64,000 nt of DNA, from positions 1,178,001-1,242,000 of the forward strand of contig NZ_CP158367.1 of the NCBI RefSeq assembly GCF_040267685.1. The letters run 5' to 3'. The notes beneath the pieces were generated by a model. That model was not told the origin of the DNA and did not search any database. It worked only from the letters and a program-made list of their open reading frames with translations. This stretch comes from Proteinivorax tanatarense. Its GTDB lineage: Bacteria; Bacillota; Proteinivoracia; Proteinivoracales; Proteinivoracaceae. This document shows, one piece after another, positions 1 through 7,171 of the stretch (the first letter of the stretch is position 1; each line of letters opens with the position of its first letter). The translations under genes and the position numbers were made by a program.

Positions 1-162
1 AGGGAACCTTTATTTACATCTAAACCAGAGTTGGAGAGATCAGGTATGGGGTTTACGATAATTGAAAATTTTATGGATGAGGTAGAAATTTTATCTAAAA
101 CCGGATCTGGAACTCAAATCACTATGCGTAAAAAGATTGTTCCCTCAACTACTGAGAAGTAA
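1..162 (+). CDS. spoIIAB: Anti-sigma F factor SpoIIAB, C-terminal end (partial)
   Basis: The reading frame is open from the first base and gives 53 residues ending at TAA. The piece contains [15 protein letters not shown] followed by a [11 protein letters not shown] segment, which resembles the last strands and helix of the GHKL ATPase fold in SpoIIAB. The gene sits 12 bases upstream of sigF, as in the conserved spoIIA operon. In that family SpoIIAB binds and inhibits sigma F in the predivisional cell and mother cell until SpoIIAA releases it. The start lies outside the window, so the identification rests on this short tail and the sigF neighbour. Confidence 0.88.
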   Translation, partial: REPLFTSKPELERSGMGFTIIENFMDEVEILSKTGSGTQITMRKKIVPSTTEK

Positions 163-174
163 GGGGTTGTTAAT

Positions 175-924
175 ATGCACTGGAATATTAACAGAGCTAA
201 CCAGTATCCTCTACTTTCAAAAACAGAAGTAGAGAAGTTATTTGAACGGTATGAAAAAGGAGATGAAGTGGCAAGGGAAAAACTGATAAATCATAACTTA
301 AGACTTGTTGGTAAAGTGGTAGAAAGGTATAGGGGAGTCTATGACACTGATGACTTATTTCAAATTGGCTGTATTGGGTTATTAAAGGCTATTGACTCTT
401 TTGACTTTAAGCAGAATGTTAGTTTTTCCACCTATGCCTTTCCAAAAATTATAGGTGAAATTAAGATGTATTTTAGGGATAACAACCCTATAAAAATTAG
501 CAGGAAGCAAATGAGTCAATCACAACTGGTGAAAAAAACACAAGAAGAACTAACACAAAAACTAAAAAGAACCCCACAGGTCAGTGAAATTGCAAAGCAT
601 ATGGAGTTATCAGTAGAAGAAGTGGTGGTGGCGTTAGACGCCCTTCAACCTATTCAGTCTTTGGAGCAACCTGTTGGTGAGGAAGAAGGTTTTTTCTTAA
701 AGGATCAACTTAAAGATAATCAGTTTGCTAAAAAGTTTGACAATAAGCTCTTTTTAAAAGAAATTTTAACATCTTTAAATGAGTTAGAAAGAAAAGTAAT
801 TATTTTAAGATATTTTAAAGAAAAATCCCAAAGCCAAATAGCACAGACTTTAGATATGACACAAGTTCAAGTATCCAGGCTAGAAAAAAAAATAATAAAA
901 AAACTAAAAGATTTTGCTCAATAG
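175..924 (+). CDS. sigF: RNA polymerase sigma-F factor (SpoIIAC)
   Basis: This 249-aa sigma-70-family protein directs early forespore transcription. Region 2 is visible as RLVGKVVERY, DDLFQIGCIGLLKAID and FSTYAFPKIIGEIKMYFRD (about residues 40-95). Region 3 carries KISRKQMSQSQ, and region 4 has a helix-turn-helix with KSQSQIAQTLDMTQVQVSRL near the C-terminus. Its size matches SigF/SigG, and the preceding spoIIAB end favours SigF over SigG. ATG at 175 is preceded by AAGGGG (161-166) at good spacing. The gene ends the spoIIA operon and is followed by a strong terminator. Control by SpoIIAB is expected from the family, not visible here. Confidence 0.96.
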   Translation: MHWNINRANQYPLLSKTEVEKLFERYEKGDEVAREKLINHNLRLVGKVVERYRGVYDTDDLFQIGCIGLLKAIDSFDFKQNVSFSTYAFPKIIGEIKMYFRDNNPIKISRKQMSQSQLVKKTQEELTQKLKRTPQVSEIAKHMELSVEEVVVALDALQPIQSLEQPVGEEEGFFLKDQLKDNQFAKKFDNKLFLKEILTSLNELERKVIILRYFKEKSQSQIAQTLDMTQVQVSRLEKKIIKKLKDFAQ

Positions 925-927
925 ATT

Positions 928-972
928 AAAGGTATAACCAGCGATTTTTTGCTGATGTTATACCTTTTTTGT
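928..972 (+). terminator. Rho-independent terminator after sigF
   Basis: The inverted repeat AAAGGTATAAC / GTTATACCTTTT closes over a loop containing a second small AGC/GCT stem and is followed by a T-run. It separates the spoIIA operon from the spoVA genes. Confidence 0.9.
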
Positions 973-1009
973 TTTTAAGGAATACTAAAAATATTGGGAG
1001 GTGAATTAG

Positions 1010-1171
1010 GTGTTAATAAGTAGATGGTACTGGATAATGATCTCAATTTTTTTAGTTTTAGCTTTAACCTTTTTGTTTTATTTTTATAGAACCAGCCCCT
1101 CAGAAGAAGATTTGCCTAATGATGTAAAAAGAGTTAGCCTATATGAAAGTTTGGTGATTTATCGGTGCTAG
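1010..1171 (+). CDS. Small single-span membrane protein upstream of spoVAA
   Basis: A 53-aa ORF starts at GTG, seven bases after GGGAGGTG, and overlaps the spoVAA start by 7 bases, suggesting translational coupling. Residues 5-26 form one hydrophobic segment (WYWIMISIFLVLALTFLFYF) followed by an acidic, polar tail containing PSEEDLPNDVKR. I do not recognise a family. The strong ribosome binding site and the overlap with spoVAA are the evidence that it is real; spoVAA itself has only a weak site of its own. It could also be a leader ORF whose main job is to couple translation of spoVAA. No homologue is claimed. Confidence 0.6.
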   Translation: MLISRWYWIMISIFLVLALTFLFYFYRTSPSEEDLPNDVKRVSLYESLVIYRC

Positions 1172-1776
1172 TATATATACATTACAAGGAAAGAATAACC
1201 GTTGTAAAAAATCAGACAGTATACCTTGAAGATATAGCAGATATAGTTATGGCTGAGTCGAAAAAGAAAGAAGAACTTTTAAAGTTTCCAATCGAAATAA
1301 ACACAAGTACCTCAGGTATAAAAATTATATCTGCTTTAGATATAATACAACAATTAATTGTGGAGTATCCAGATCTGCATTTTGATTTATTAGGAAAAGA
1401 CGGAATTATTGTAGAGGTGGTTTCTAAAAAAATCAAAGGCCTAAAGGGAAGGCATATAATAGCTTTAGTTGTGGCTTGGTTGATTATATTTATAGGCTCT
1501 GGACTTGCAATCATGAGTTTTCATGCTGATGTAAGTATGCCCCTTGTTCATAGACAAATATTTCATTTGTTGACTGGGGAGAATGAGCCCCATCCGTTAC
1601 TTTTGCAGATACCTTACTCTTTAGGTATAGGTTTAGGTATGGTTATATTTTTTAACCATATTGGGAAGATTAAAAAAAGGCAGGAGCCTAGTCCTTTAGA
1701 GGTAGAGATGTTTTTGTACAATCAGAATGTCAATAAGTACCTCACTAAAGAAGCAAGCACAAAAAAAGATGATTAG
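1165..1776 (+). CDS. spoVAA: Stage V sporulation protein AA
   Basis: 203 residues from a GTG start. The N-terminal soluble half includes RITVVKNQTVYLEDIADI, and two membrane segments follow (about residues 97-117 and 145-165). The second half has the SpoVAA-typical stretches FHADVSMPLVHRQIFHL, QIPYSLGIGLGMVIFFNH and EPSPLEVEMFLYNQNVN. SpoVA proteins form the inner forespore membrane channel that moves dipicolinic acid during sporulation and germination. The start overlaps the 53-aa ORF before it, and the end overlaps spoVAB. Length matches the usual ~205 aa. Confidence 0.93.
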   Translation: MLVYIHYKERITVVKNQTVYLEDIADIVMAESKKKEELLKFPIEINTSTSGIKIISALDIIQQLIVEYPDLHFDLLGKDGIIVEVVSKKIKGLKGRHIIALVVAWLIIFIGSGLAIMSFHADVSMPLVHRQIFHLLTGENEPHPLLLQIPYSLGIGLGMVIFFNHIGKIKKRQEPSPLEVEMFLYNQNVNKYLTKEASTKKDD

Positions 1777-2197
1777 TATCATAAGTCAGCATTTAATCTT
1801 TGGGTTTATTGGTATTTCAAGTGGAGTTATAGTGGGTACTTCTTTAGCAGCTTTCTTAACTGTATTAGATGTAATTCCAAGATTAGCACAGCTTCTAAGA
1901 ATAAAGCAAAAAGTAGTCTTAGAAACAGCAATAACTTTTGGCGCTGTAATGGGCACCTTAGTAACTGTTTTGGATTTAGAGATGTTCCTGCCTAGCTTTA
2001 TCGCTATTTTTTTAGGGCTACTTATGGGTGTTTTTGTTGGGATGTTAACTGCTGCTTTAACTGAAGTGCTCAATGTTTTACCAATAATAGCCCTTAGACT
2101 AGGGTTAATATCCTATGTTAGAGCCTTATTGGTTGCTCTAATTTTGGGGAAAACAATAGGTTCACTTCTTTATTGGTTGCTACCTCAAATACAATAA
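1769..2197 (+). CDS. spoVAB: Stage V sporulation protein AB
   Basis: 142 residues from ATG 1769, overlapping the spoVAA end by 8 bases. A longer start at 1727 is possible, but MISIISQHLIFGFIGISSG fits the usual SpoVAB N-terminus and length (~140 aa). The protein is almost entirely hydrophobic with about four to five spans, and VLDVIPRLAQLLRI and EVLNVLPIIALRLGL are characteristic repeated motifs. It is a membrane component of the SpoVA dipicolinate channel. No good separate ribosome binding site is visible, consistent with translational coupling to spoVAA. Confidence 0.92.
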   Translation: MISIISQHLIFGFIGISSGVIVGTSLAAFLTVLDVIPRLAQLLRIKQKVVLETAITFGAVMGTLVTVLDLEMFLPSFIAIFLGLLMGVFVGMLTAALTEVLNVLPIIALRLGLISYVRALLVALILGKTIGSLLYWLLPQIQ

Positions 2198-2213
2198 ATT
2201 TAGGAGGATTAAA

Positions 2214-2426
2214 ATGATAGACACAGTTACAAAAGTAATAGAACTTGTAGGCGAATCCCCCAAAAGCTGGGAGGATGCCATTCAAAATGCAGTGGCAAAA
2301 TCGGCAAAGAGTATAGATGGAATTTCTGGAGTGGAAGTATTAAACCTAACTGCTAGGGTGGAAAATGGTAAATTAGTAGAATATAAAGCAAATGTTAAGG
2401 TGGCATTTCCGGTGATCGATAGGTAG
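2214..2426 (+). CDS. Dodecin family flavin-binding protein
   Basis: A 70-aa protein with the full dodecin pattern: TKVIELVGESPKSWEDAIQ, then NAVAKSAKSIDGISGVEVLN and a C-terminal beta strand (YKANVKVAF). Dodecins form small dodecameric cages that store flavins. The position usually occupied by an aromatic residue in the GIxW-type segment is G-V here (GISGVEV), so flavin stacking may differ from haloarchaeal dodecin. AGGAGG lies just upstream of ATG 2214. The gene sits between spoVAB and spoVAC and is followed by its own terminator, so it is probably transcribed with spoVAA-spoVAB. Confidence 0.9.
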   Translation: MIDTVTKVIELVGESPKSWEDAIQNAVAKSAKSIDGISGVEVLNLTARVENGKLVEYKANVKVAFPVIDR

Positions 2427-2434
2427 GTTATAGC

Positions 2435-2468
2435 TTAGCGCCAACTTTGCTTTGGCGCTAACTTTCTT
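2435..2468 (+). terminator. Terminator-like hairpin after dodecin
   Basis: A perfect 10-bp stem (TTAGCGCCAA / TTGGCGCTAA) with a 7-base loop is followed by a short, interrupted T-run. It probably attenuates rather than fully ends transcription before spoVAC, because no obvious promoter fits in the 27 bases before spoVAC. Confidence 0.75.
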
Positions 2469-2495
2469 TAAATCCGAAATAATAAAGGAGGGCTT

Positions 2496-2951
2496 ATGTC
2501 AAAAAACAAAAAAAACAAACAAAAAAAGCAAACCTTTGCTCAATATGCAAAAAGCCAACACCCCAAAACTCCGTTACTAAAAAATAGTGTTAACGCATTT
2601 TGGGTTGGAGGACTTATTTGTGCTATAGGTCAAGCTATACAAAATTTTTATGTTAATGTTTTTGGTTTTTCTCAACAAGACGCTGCTAATCCTACTGTTG
2701 CAACTATAATTTTTTTGGCAGGCTTACTTACTGCCCTCGGATTTTTTGATAGAATTGCCAAATTTGCTGGAGCTGGTACTGCTGTTCCTGTAACAGGTTT
2801 TGCAAACTCTATGGTAAGTTCAGCATTAGAATTTAAGAAAGAAGGTTTTGTGCTTGGTGTTGGGGGAAAAATGTTTTCATTAGCGGGGTCTGTTATTGTT
2901 TTTGGTGTAGTTACTGCATTTATTATTGGGCTAATTTCAGCTATTTTATAG
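2496..2951 (+). CDS. spoVAC: Stage V sporulation protein AC
   Basis: 151 residues beginning with a very basic tail (SKNKKNKQKKQ), then about four membrane spans. NSVNAFWVGGLICAIGQAIQ and FAGAGTAVPVTGFANSMVSS are the SpoVAC/SpoVAEb family hallmarks. In Bacillus SpoVAC is reported to be the mechanosensitive component of the dipicolinate channel. ATG 2496 follows AAAGGAGGG. spoVAC, spoVAD and spoVAEb are tightly packed, in the conserved order. Confidence 0.95.
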   Translation: MSKNKKNKQKKQTFAQYAKSQHPKTPLLKNSVNAFWVGGLICAIGQAIQNFYVNVFGFSQQDAANPTVATIIFLAGLLTALGFFDRIAKFAGAGTAVPVTGFANSMVSSALEFKKEGFVLGVGGKMFSLAGSVIVFGVVTAFIIGLISAIL

Positions 2952-2964
2952 GAGGAGACTCTCT

Positions 2965-3972
2965 ATGGCAAAAAAAATAGGCAAATATACTTATAAACTT
3001 GATTCTTCGATAAATATCGTATCTTCTGCTACTGTAACTGGACCAAAAGAGAAAAAAGGGCCCTATGGTAAACATTTTGATTTATCATATTCAGAGCTAA
3101 CATGCGGAGAGAAAAGCTTTGAAAAAGCAGAAAAAAAATTAATGAAAGATGCAATTGAAAAAGCTCTTGATTGTAAAAAGTTTACCAACAATGATGTGGA
3201 TGTATTTATAGCTGGGGATCTATTGAACCAAATTATTACGTCAAATTTTACTGCTGCTGAATTGAGTATCCCTTTTCTAGGTTTGTTTGGAGCATGCTCC
3301 ACCTTTGTAGAGGGCCTTATAGTCGGTTCTATTTTCCTAGAGTCGGGATGTGGTGAAAGAGTAGTTACAGCCACTTCCAGTCATTATGCTGCTGTAGAAA
3401 GACAATATAGGTTTCCAACAGAATATGGAGGTCAAGTACCTGGGTATGCTCAACACACCGTGACCGGAGCTGGTAGTACAGTGCTGGAAGTTAAGAAAAA
3501 AGGACCGTCTATTACTCATTTTACTGTAGGCAAAGTTTATGATAAGGGAATTAAAGACCCATATGATATGGGCAGTGCTATGGCTCCTTCTGCTGCTGAT
3601 ACTTTAAAAAATATTTTTGATGATACAAACCAAAACCCTGAAGATTTTGATTTAATATTAACAGGTGATTTGGGTCAAGTTGGAAGCAAAATTTTAAAGG
3701 ATTTATTGAATGAAGGAGGATATTTTTTAGGAACTAATTATATGGACTGTGGTGCTGAAATTTATGGAGATGACCCTTCAGCTCTCTCAGGAGGCAGTGG
3801 ATGCTCTTGTTCAGCATTAATGACTTTAGGATATTATTTAAAACAAAATGAGTATAAGAAAATCATTATAGTGGCAACAGGCTCCCTGCATAGCCCCACC
3901 TCCTATCAGCAAGGGAACTCTATTCCAACCATCGCTCATGGTGTAATTATTGAGAAAAAGGAGGACATGTAA
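2965..3972 (+). CDS. spoVAD: Stage V sporulation protein AD
   Basis: 335 residues, cytosolic, with a thiolase/ketoacyl-synthase-like fold. FGACSTFVEGLIVGS carries the thiolase nucleophile-position cysteine, and GSGCSCSALMTLGYYL lies near the C-terminus. In the family, SpoVAD binds dipicolinic acid and docks on the SpoVA membrane channel at the forespore surface. ATG follows GGAGGAG. The stop codon abuts the spoVAEb start, so the two are almost certainly cotranslated. Confidence 0.96.
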   Translation: MAKKIGKYTYKLDSSINIVSSATVTGPKEKKGPYGKHFDLSYSELTCGEKSFEKAEKKLMKDAIEKALDCKKFTNNDVDVFIAGDLLNQIITSNFTAAELSIPFLGLFGACSTFVEGLIVGSIFLESGCGERVVTATSSHYAAVERQYRFPTEYGGQVPGYAQHTVTGAGSTVLEVKKKGPSITHFTVGKVYDKGIKDPYDMGSAMAPSAADTLKNIFDDTNQNPEDFDLILTGDLGQVGSKILKDLLNEGGYFLGTNYMDCGAEIYGDDPSALSGGSGCSCSALMTLGYYLKQNEYKKIIIVATGSLHSPTSYQQGNSIPTIAHGVIIEKKEDM

Positions 3973-4323
3973 ATGGAATATTTAATTGCTTTTTTAGTTG
4001 GTGGCGCAATATGCGTAATTGGGCAACTATTATTGGATTTAACTCCTTTTACACCTGCGCACATTTTATCTGGATTTGTCGTAGCAGGTGGAATCCTTGG
4101 TGGTTTAGGGATATACCCAGCTTTCATTGACTTTGCTGGCGCTGGGGCTAGTATTCCTATATCTTCTTTTGGCAATTCATTAGCACAAGGTGCAATGTCT
4201 GAAGCAGCTAGTACAGGCATAGTAGGTGTGTTAACTGGTATGTTTGAGTTAACTAGTACTGGTATCACATCAGCTATTATTTTTGCTTTCTTTTTTGCAT
4301 TGTTTTTTGATGCAAAGGGATAA
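3973..4323 (+). CDS. spoVAEb: Stage V sporulation protein AE (SpoVAEb type)
   Basis: 116 residues with about four membrane spans. It is homologous to SpoVAC over FAGAGASIPISSFGNSLAQG, which aligns with FAGAGTAVPVTGFANSMVS of SpoVAC. ATG starts directly after the spoVAD stop and uses the AAGGAGG inside the end of spoVAD. It is a membrane component of the dipicolinate channel. The next 262 bases before spoVAEa are AT-rich and hold no obvious gene or terminator, so spoVAEa may be cotranscribed or have its own forespore promoter. Confidence 0.94.
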   Translation: MEYLIAFLVGGAICVIGQLLLDLTPFTPAHILSGFVVAGGILGGLGIYPAFIDFAGAGASIPISSFGNSLAQGAMSEAASTGIVGVLTGMFELTSTGITSAIIFAFFFALFFDAKG

Positions 4324-4585
4324 AAGGCACCTTTATGGATATAATATCCAATATTATTTATGAGAATTTAAGTTTATATTAGTTGAACTAATTAATTCTA
4401 TAATGTCTTTATATTTTCGAAATATAAGCAACCAGTTTTATTAAAAATGGAAAATTGCTATTTTATAAAAAATTTAACTTTGCTATTGTTTCAAATAATA
4501 TTAGGAAATTATAAAAAGTTGTTATGTCAAGTGTTGTAAAGTTTTGCAAACGTATACAGATTATTCAATTTTGGGAGGCAGTTAA

Positions 4586-5167
4586 TTGACAAAAAGAGTG
4601 ATTTTAGTAACCGATGGTGATACAGTAGCCAAATCCTGTGTAGAATTAGCAGCGCAGAAATTAGAACTAAGATGTATATCAGCTTCAGCTGGCAACCCTA
4701 CAGAACTCAGGGGTAGTGAAATAAAAGAACTAATAGAACAAAGTAAGGGCTCCACAGTTATAGTTATGGTTGATGATAGAGGCCAAGCTGGGCAGGGAAA
4801 GGGTGAGAGAGTCACAGAGTATTTGACAACCCAGGATGGTATAGAAATAATAGGTGCTCTGGCAGTAGCATCCAATAGCCCTGCAGTAGAACCGATAAAG
4901 CCTGATAAATCAATTACAATGACTGGTGACTTTGTGTCTTTAGGAGTGGATAAGGAAGGAATAGAGCTTGCAGATGATAAGATTTATGGTGATACAGTAG
5001 AAAATTTGGAGAGTTTAGGGATTAAAAACATAATTGGAATAGGTGATATTGGTAAAATGTGTGGCCAGGACTCAATTCACGAAGGGGTCCCTGTAACAAT
5101 AAAAGCTATCGAGGAAATTATAAAGCTTAATAGTAAAAAAGATTTAGGAGGTAAGTATGAAAAGTAA
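4586..5167 (+). CDS. spoVAEa: Stage V sporulation protein AE (SpoVAEa type)
   Basis: 193 soluble residues from TTG 4586, preceded by GGGAGG. KRVILVTDGDTVAKSCVE at the N-terminus, SASAGNPTELRG and VMVDDRGQAGQGKGE are the conserved SpoVAEa stretches, and the protein has no membrane span. In Bacillus this protein is part of the spoVA operon but is less well understood than the channel subunits. The last codons overlap the next gene by 11 bases, and the ribosome binding site of that gene lies inside this one. That ties the HgdB/HgdC-like genes to a sporulation operon. Confidence 0.92.
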   Translation: MTKRVILVTDGDTVAKSCVELAAQKLELRCISASAGNPTELRGSEIKELIEQSKGSTVIVMVDDRGQAGQGKGERVTEYLTTQDGIEIIGALAVASNSPAVEPIKPDKSITMTGDFVSLGVDKEGIELADDKIYGDTVENLESLGIKNIIGIGDIGKMCGQDSIHEGVPVTIKAIEEIIKLNSKKDLGGKYEK

Positions 5168-6071
5168 GTTAATAGGGGTTCCAAGAACTCTCCTGTATTA
5201 TAATGTAGCAGAAAAACTTGAAAGTTTTTTTGATTTATTAGAGGTAAACTTATTAGTTTCTCCTCCTACAAGTAAAAGTTTAATAAAAAAGGGAAACAGT
5301 TTTTCAATTGACGAAGCATGCCTGCCTGTTAAGGCAGGGCTAGGGCATTTAGATTATCTGGCAAATAATGGAGCAGACGCAATATTTATGCCTAGGGTTG
5401 TTTCCATTGAAAGAAATAAGTATATTTGTCCTAAATTTTTAGGTTTGCCAGAGTATTGTACAAGCTTAATGCCTCATTTGCCACCGTTGATCTCTCCTAC
5501 AATAGATTTAAGAACTAAAAATGGTATTAAGAAGTTTTGTATGGATTTAGGTAAGGAGTTGAAAATTCAACCGTTTAAAGTAAAAGAAGCCCTTTTTAAA
5601 GTTAAACCTGAAAAAAGAAATAAACCTAAACTAATGGGTAAAGAACTAAATATTGCTGTGCTAGGTCATAGCTATAATATATATGACCCAGGGTTGAATT
5701 TGGCAATTTTAGAAAAAACTAAAAAATATGCCAATGTAAAAACTGTTGAGGACTATACAGAAAATGAACTTAACATGGGAAGAGATTTGCTTCCTAAACC
5801 GCTTTTTTGGAGCTATGGAGAACAGATAGCGGCAGCAGCAATAAGCTCAATGGAAAAAGGAGAAGTACAAGGGATAATAGTAGTCACGTCTTTTGGATGT
5901 GGTCCTCACTCATTTATAACTGAAATAATTGAACAACATTATAAAAAAAGGAAACAAATCCCTATATTATATTTGACATTAGATGAGCACAGCGCTGAAG
6001 CTGGGCTTATAACGCGTCTGGAAGCTTTTATGGATCTTTTAACTTTAAGGAGGGAAAAAATATGGGCATAA
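5157..6071 (+). CDS. HgdB-like DUF2229 protein (CoA-dehydratase activase-related), first copy
   Basis: 304 residues. The start IGVPRTLLYYN, the EACLPVKAGLGHLDYLANN segment and SFGCGPHSFITEIIEQ belong to the uncharacterised DUF2229/COG3580-3581 family, which is related to the 2-hydroxyacyl-CoA dehydratase subunit HgdB. Cysteines at EACLP, YICPK, EYCTS and GCGPH are candidate iron-sulfur ligands. LDEHSAEAGLITRLEAF near the end is shared with the next gene, so the two are diverged paralogues. Substrate unknown. It overlaps both spoVAEa and the next gene, indicating one translationally coupled unit. No dehydratase function is claimed. Confidence 0.85.
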   Translation: MKSKLIGVPRTLLYYNVAEKLESFFDLLEVNLLVSPPTSKSLIKKGNSFSIDEACLPVKAGLGHLDYLANNGADAIFMPRVVSIERNKYICPKFLGLPEYCTSLMPHLPPLISPTIDLRTKNGIKKFCMDLGKELKIQPFKVKEALFKVKPEKRNKPKLMGKELNIAVLGHSYNIYDPGLNLAILEKTKKYANVKTVEDYTENELNMGRDLLPKPLFWSYGEQIAAAAISSMEKGEVQGIIVVTSFGCGPHSFITEIIEQHYKKRKQIPILYLTLDEHSAEAGLITRLEAFMDLLTLRREKIWA

Positions 6072-7171
6072 CCTTCCCAAGGTTTGGAACCAGCCATGTA
6101 GCTATAGGTAATCTTCTGAAATGGATGGGGCATGATGTTATTAAGCCACCAGATATTACAGAAAAAACTATATCATTAGGCACAAAAAACTCACCTGAGT
6201 TAGCCTGTTTTCCCCTTAAAATAACTACAGGAAGTTTTATTGAAGCTTTAGATAGTGGGGCGGATAGTATACTTATGGCAGGAGGAGTTGGGCCGTGCCG
6301 GTTTGGTTACTATGGATATTTACAAAAAGGTGCTTTGACACAGATGGGCTACAAGTTTGATTCATTTATTATAGAACCGCCTAGTAGACATCCTAAACAA
6401 GCTTATCATACTATCAAAAGTTTAAAAAAGAAAACACCTTGGCACACTGTAATGAAATATGTTTACATAGTTTTGACCAAACAGAAGTACATAGATAAAA
6501 TGCATAAGTTAGTTTTAGAAACTGCACCAAAAGAAGTAGGAGAGATTAAAAGTTTTAAACTATTTAATGAGTTCGTACAAAAAGTGGAGCCAGTAAGGGA
6601 AGTTAAATCATTGAAGGAAATATATCAACATTACGCAGATAAGTTGTATAAATTTCAAAAAGTCACACCTAAGGTGAAAATAAAACTGTTGGGAGAAATA
6701 TATTTGGTTTGTGAACCGGCAGCTAATTTATATATAGAAAAAAAGTTAGCAGCACTAGGTGTTGAAGTTCAAAGAACTATATACTTAGGTGAATGGTTTG
6801 ATGGCCATGTAGTTAAGGATATAATACCTATACTTAAAGAAAAAGAAACTGAAAAAACAGCAAAATCTTATTTGAGTCAAATGGTAGGGGGCCATGGTCA
6901 AGAAACTGTTGCACAGACTGTACAAGCGAGCCAACAAGGTTTTGATGGGGTGATACAGGTATATCCATTTACTTGTACTCCAGAAATCCTTGCTCAAGGG
7001 ATAATAACCAAAGTATCAAAAGACAAAAAAATTCCAGTACTAACTCTATCAATGGATGAACACTCAGCTCAAGCTGGTATTGATACAAGGCTAGAAGCTT
7101 TTGTTGATTTGATTTATCAAAAGAAATTACAAAACGAAAGAGGTGAAGCCTTATGGGTAATGGGGTCATAA
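6062..7171 (+). CDS. HgdB-like DUF2229 protein, second copy
   Basis: 369 residues in the same family as the gene before it. Cysteines are seen at ELACFPLK, GVGPCRFGYYGYLQ, YLVCEPAAN and YPFTCTPEILAQ. LSMDEHSAQAGIDTRLEAF parallels LDEHSAEAGLITRLEAF in the first copy. GGVGPCRFGYYG resembles cluster-binding loops in this superfamily. The start at 6062 overlaps the previous stop, and the end overlaps the ATPase gene by 19 bases. It probably forms an iron-sulfur electron-accepting complex with its paralogue, driven by the neighbouring ATPase (inference from family architecture). Confidence 0.85.
   Translation: MGITFPRFGTSHVAIGNLLKWMGHDVIKPPDITEKTISLGTKNSPELACFPLKITTGSFIEALDSGADSILMAGGVGPCRFGYYGYLQKGALTQMGYKFDSFIIEPPSRHPKQAYHTIKSLKKKTPWHTVMKYVYIVLTKQKYIDKMHKLVLETAPKEVGEIKSFKLFNEFVQKVEPVREVKSLKEIYQHYADKLYKFQKVTPKVKIKLLGEIYLVCEPAANLYIEKKLAALGVEVQRTIYLGEWFDGHVVKDIIPILKEKETEKTAKSYLSQMVGGHGQETVAQTVQASQQGFDGVIQVYPFTCTPEILAQGIITKVSKDKKIPVLTLSMDEHSAQAGIDTRLEAFVDLIYQKKLQNERGEALWVMGS

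Noticed and set aside
175-924. Sigma-G instead of sigma-F
   Set aside because: The sequence directly follows the SpoIIAB end, the spoIIA arrangement; sigG normally follows spoIIG genes.
5157-7171. Genuine 2-hydroxyglutaryl-CoA dehydratase subunits HgdA/HgdB
   Set aside because: Both proteins fit the DUF2229 activase-related family better, and no CoA transferase, dehydrogenase or electron-transfer genes accompany them.
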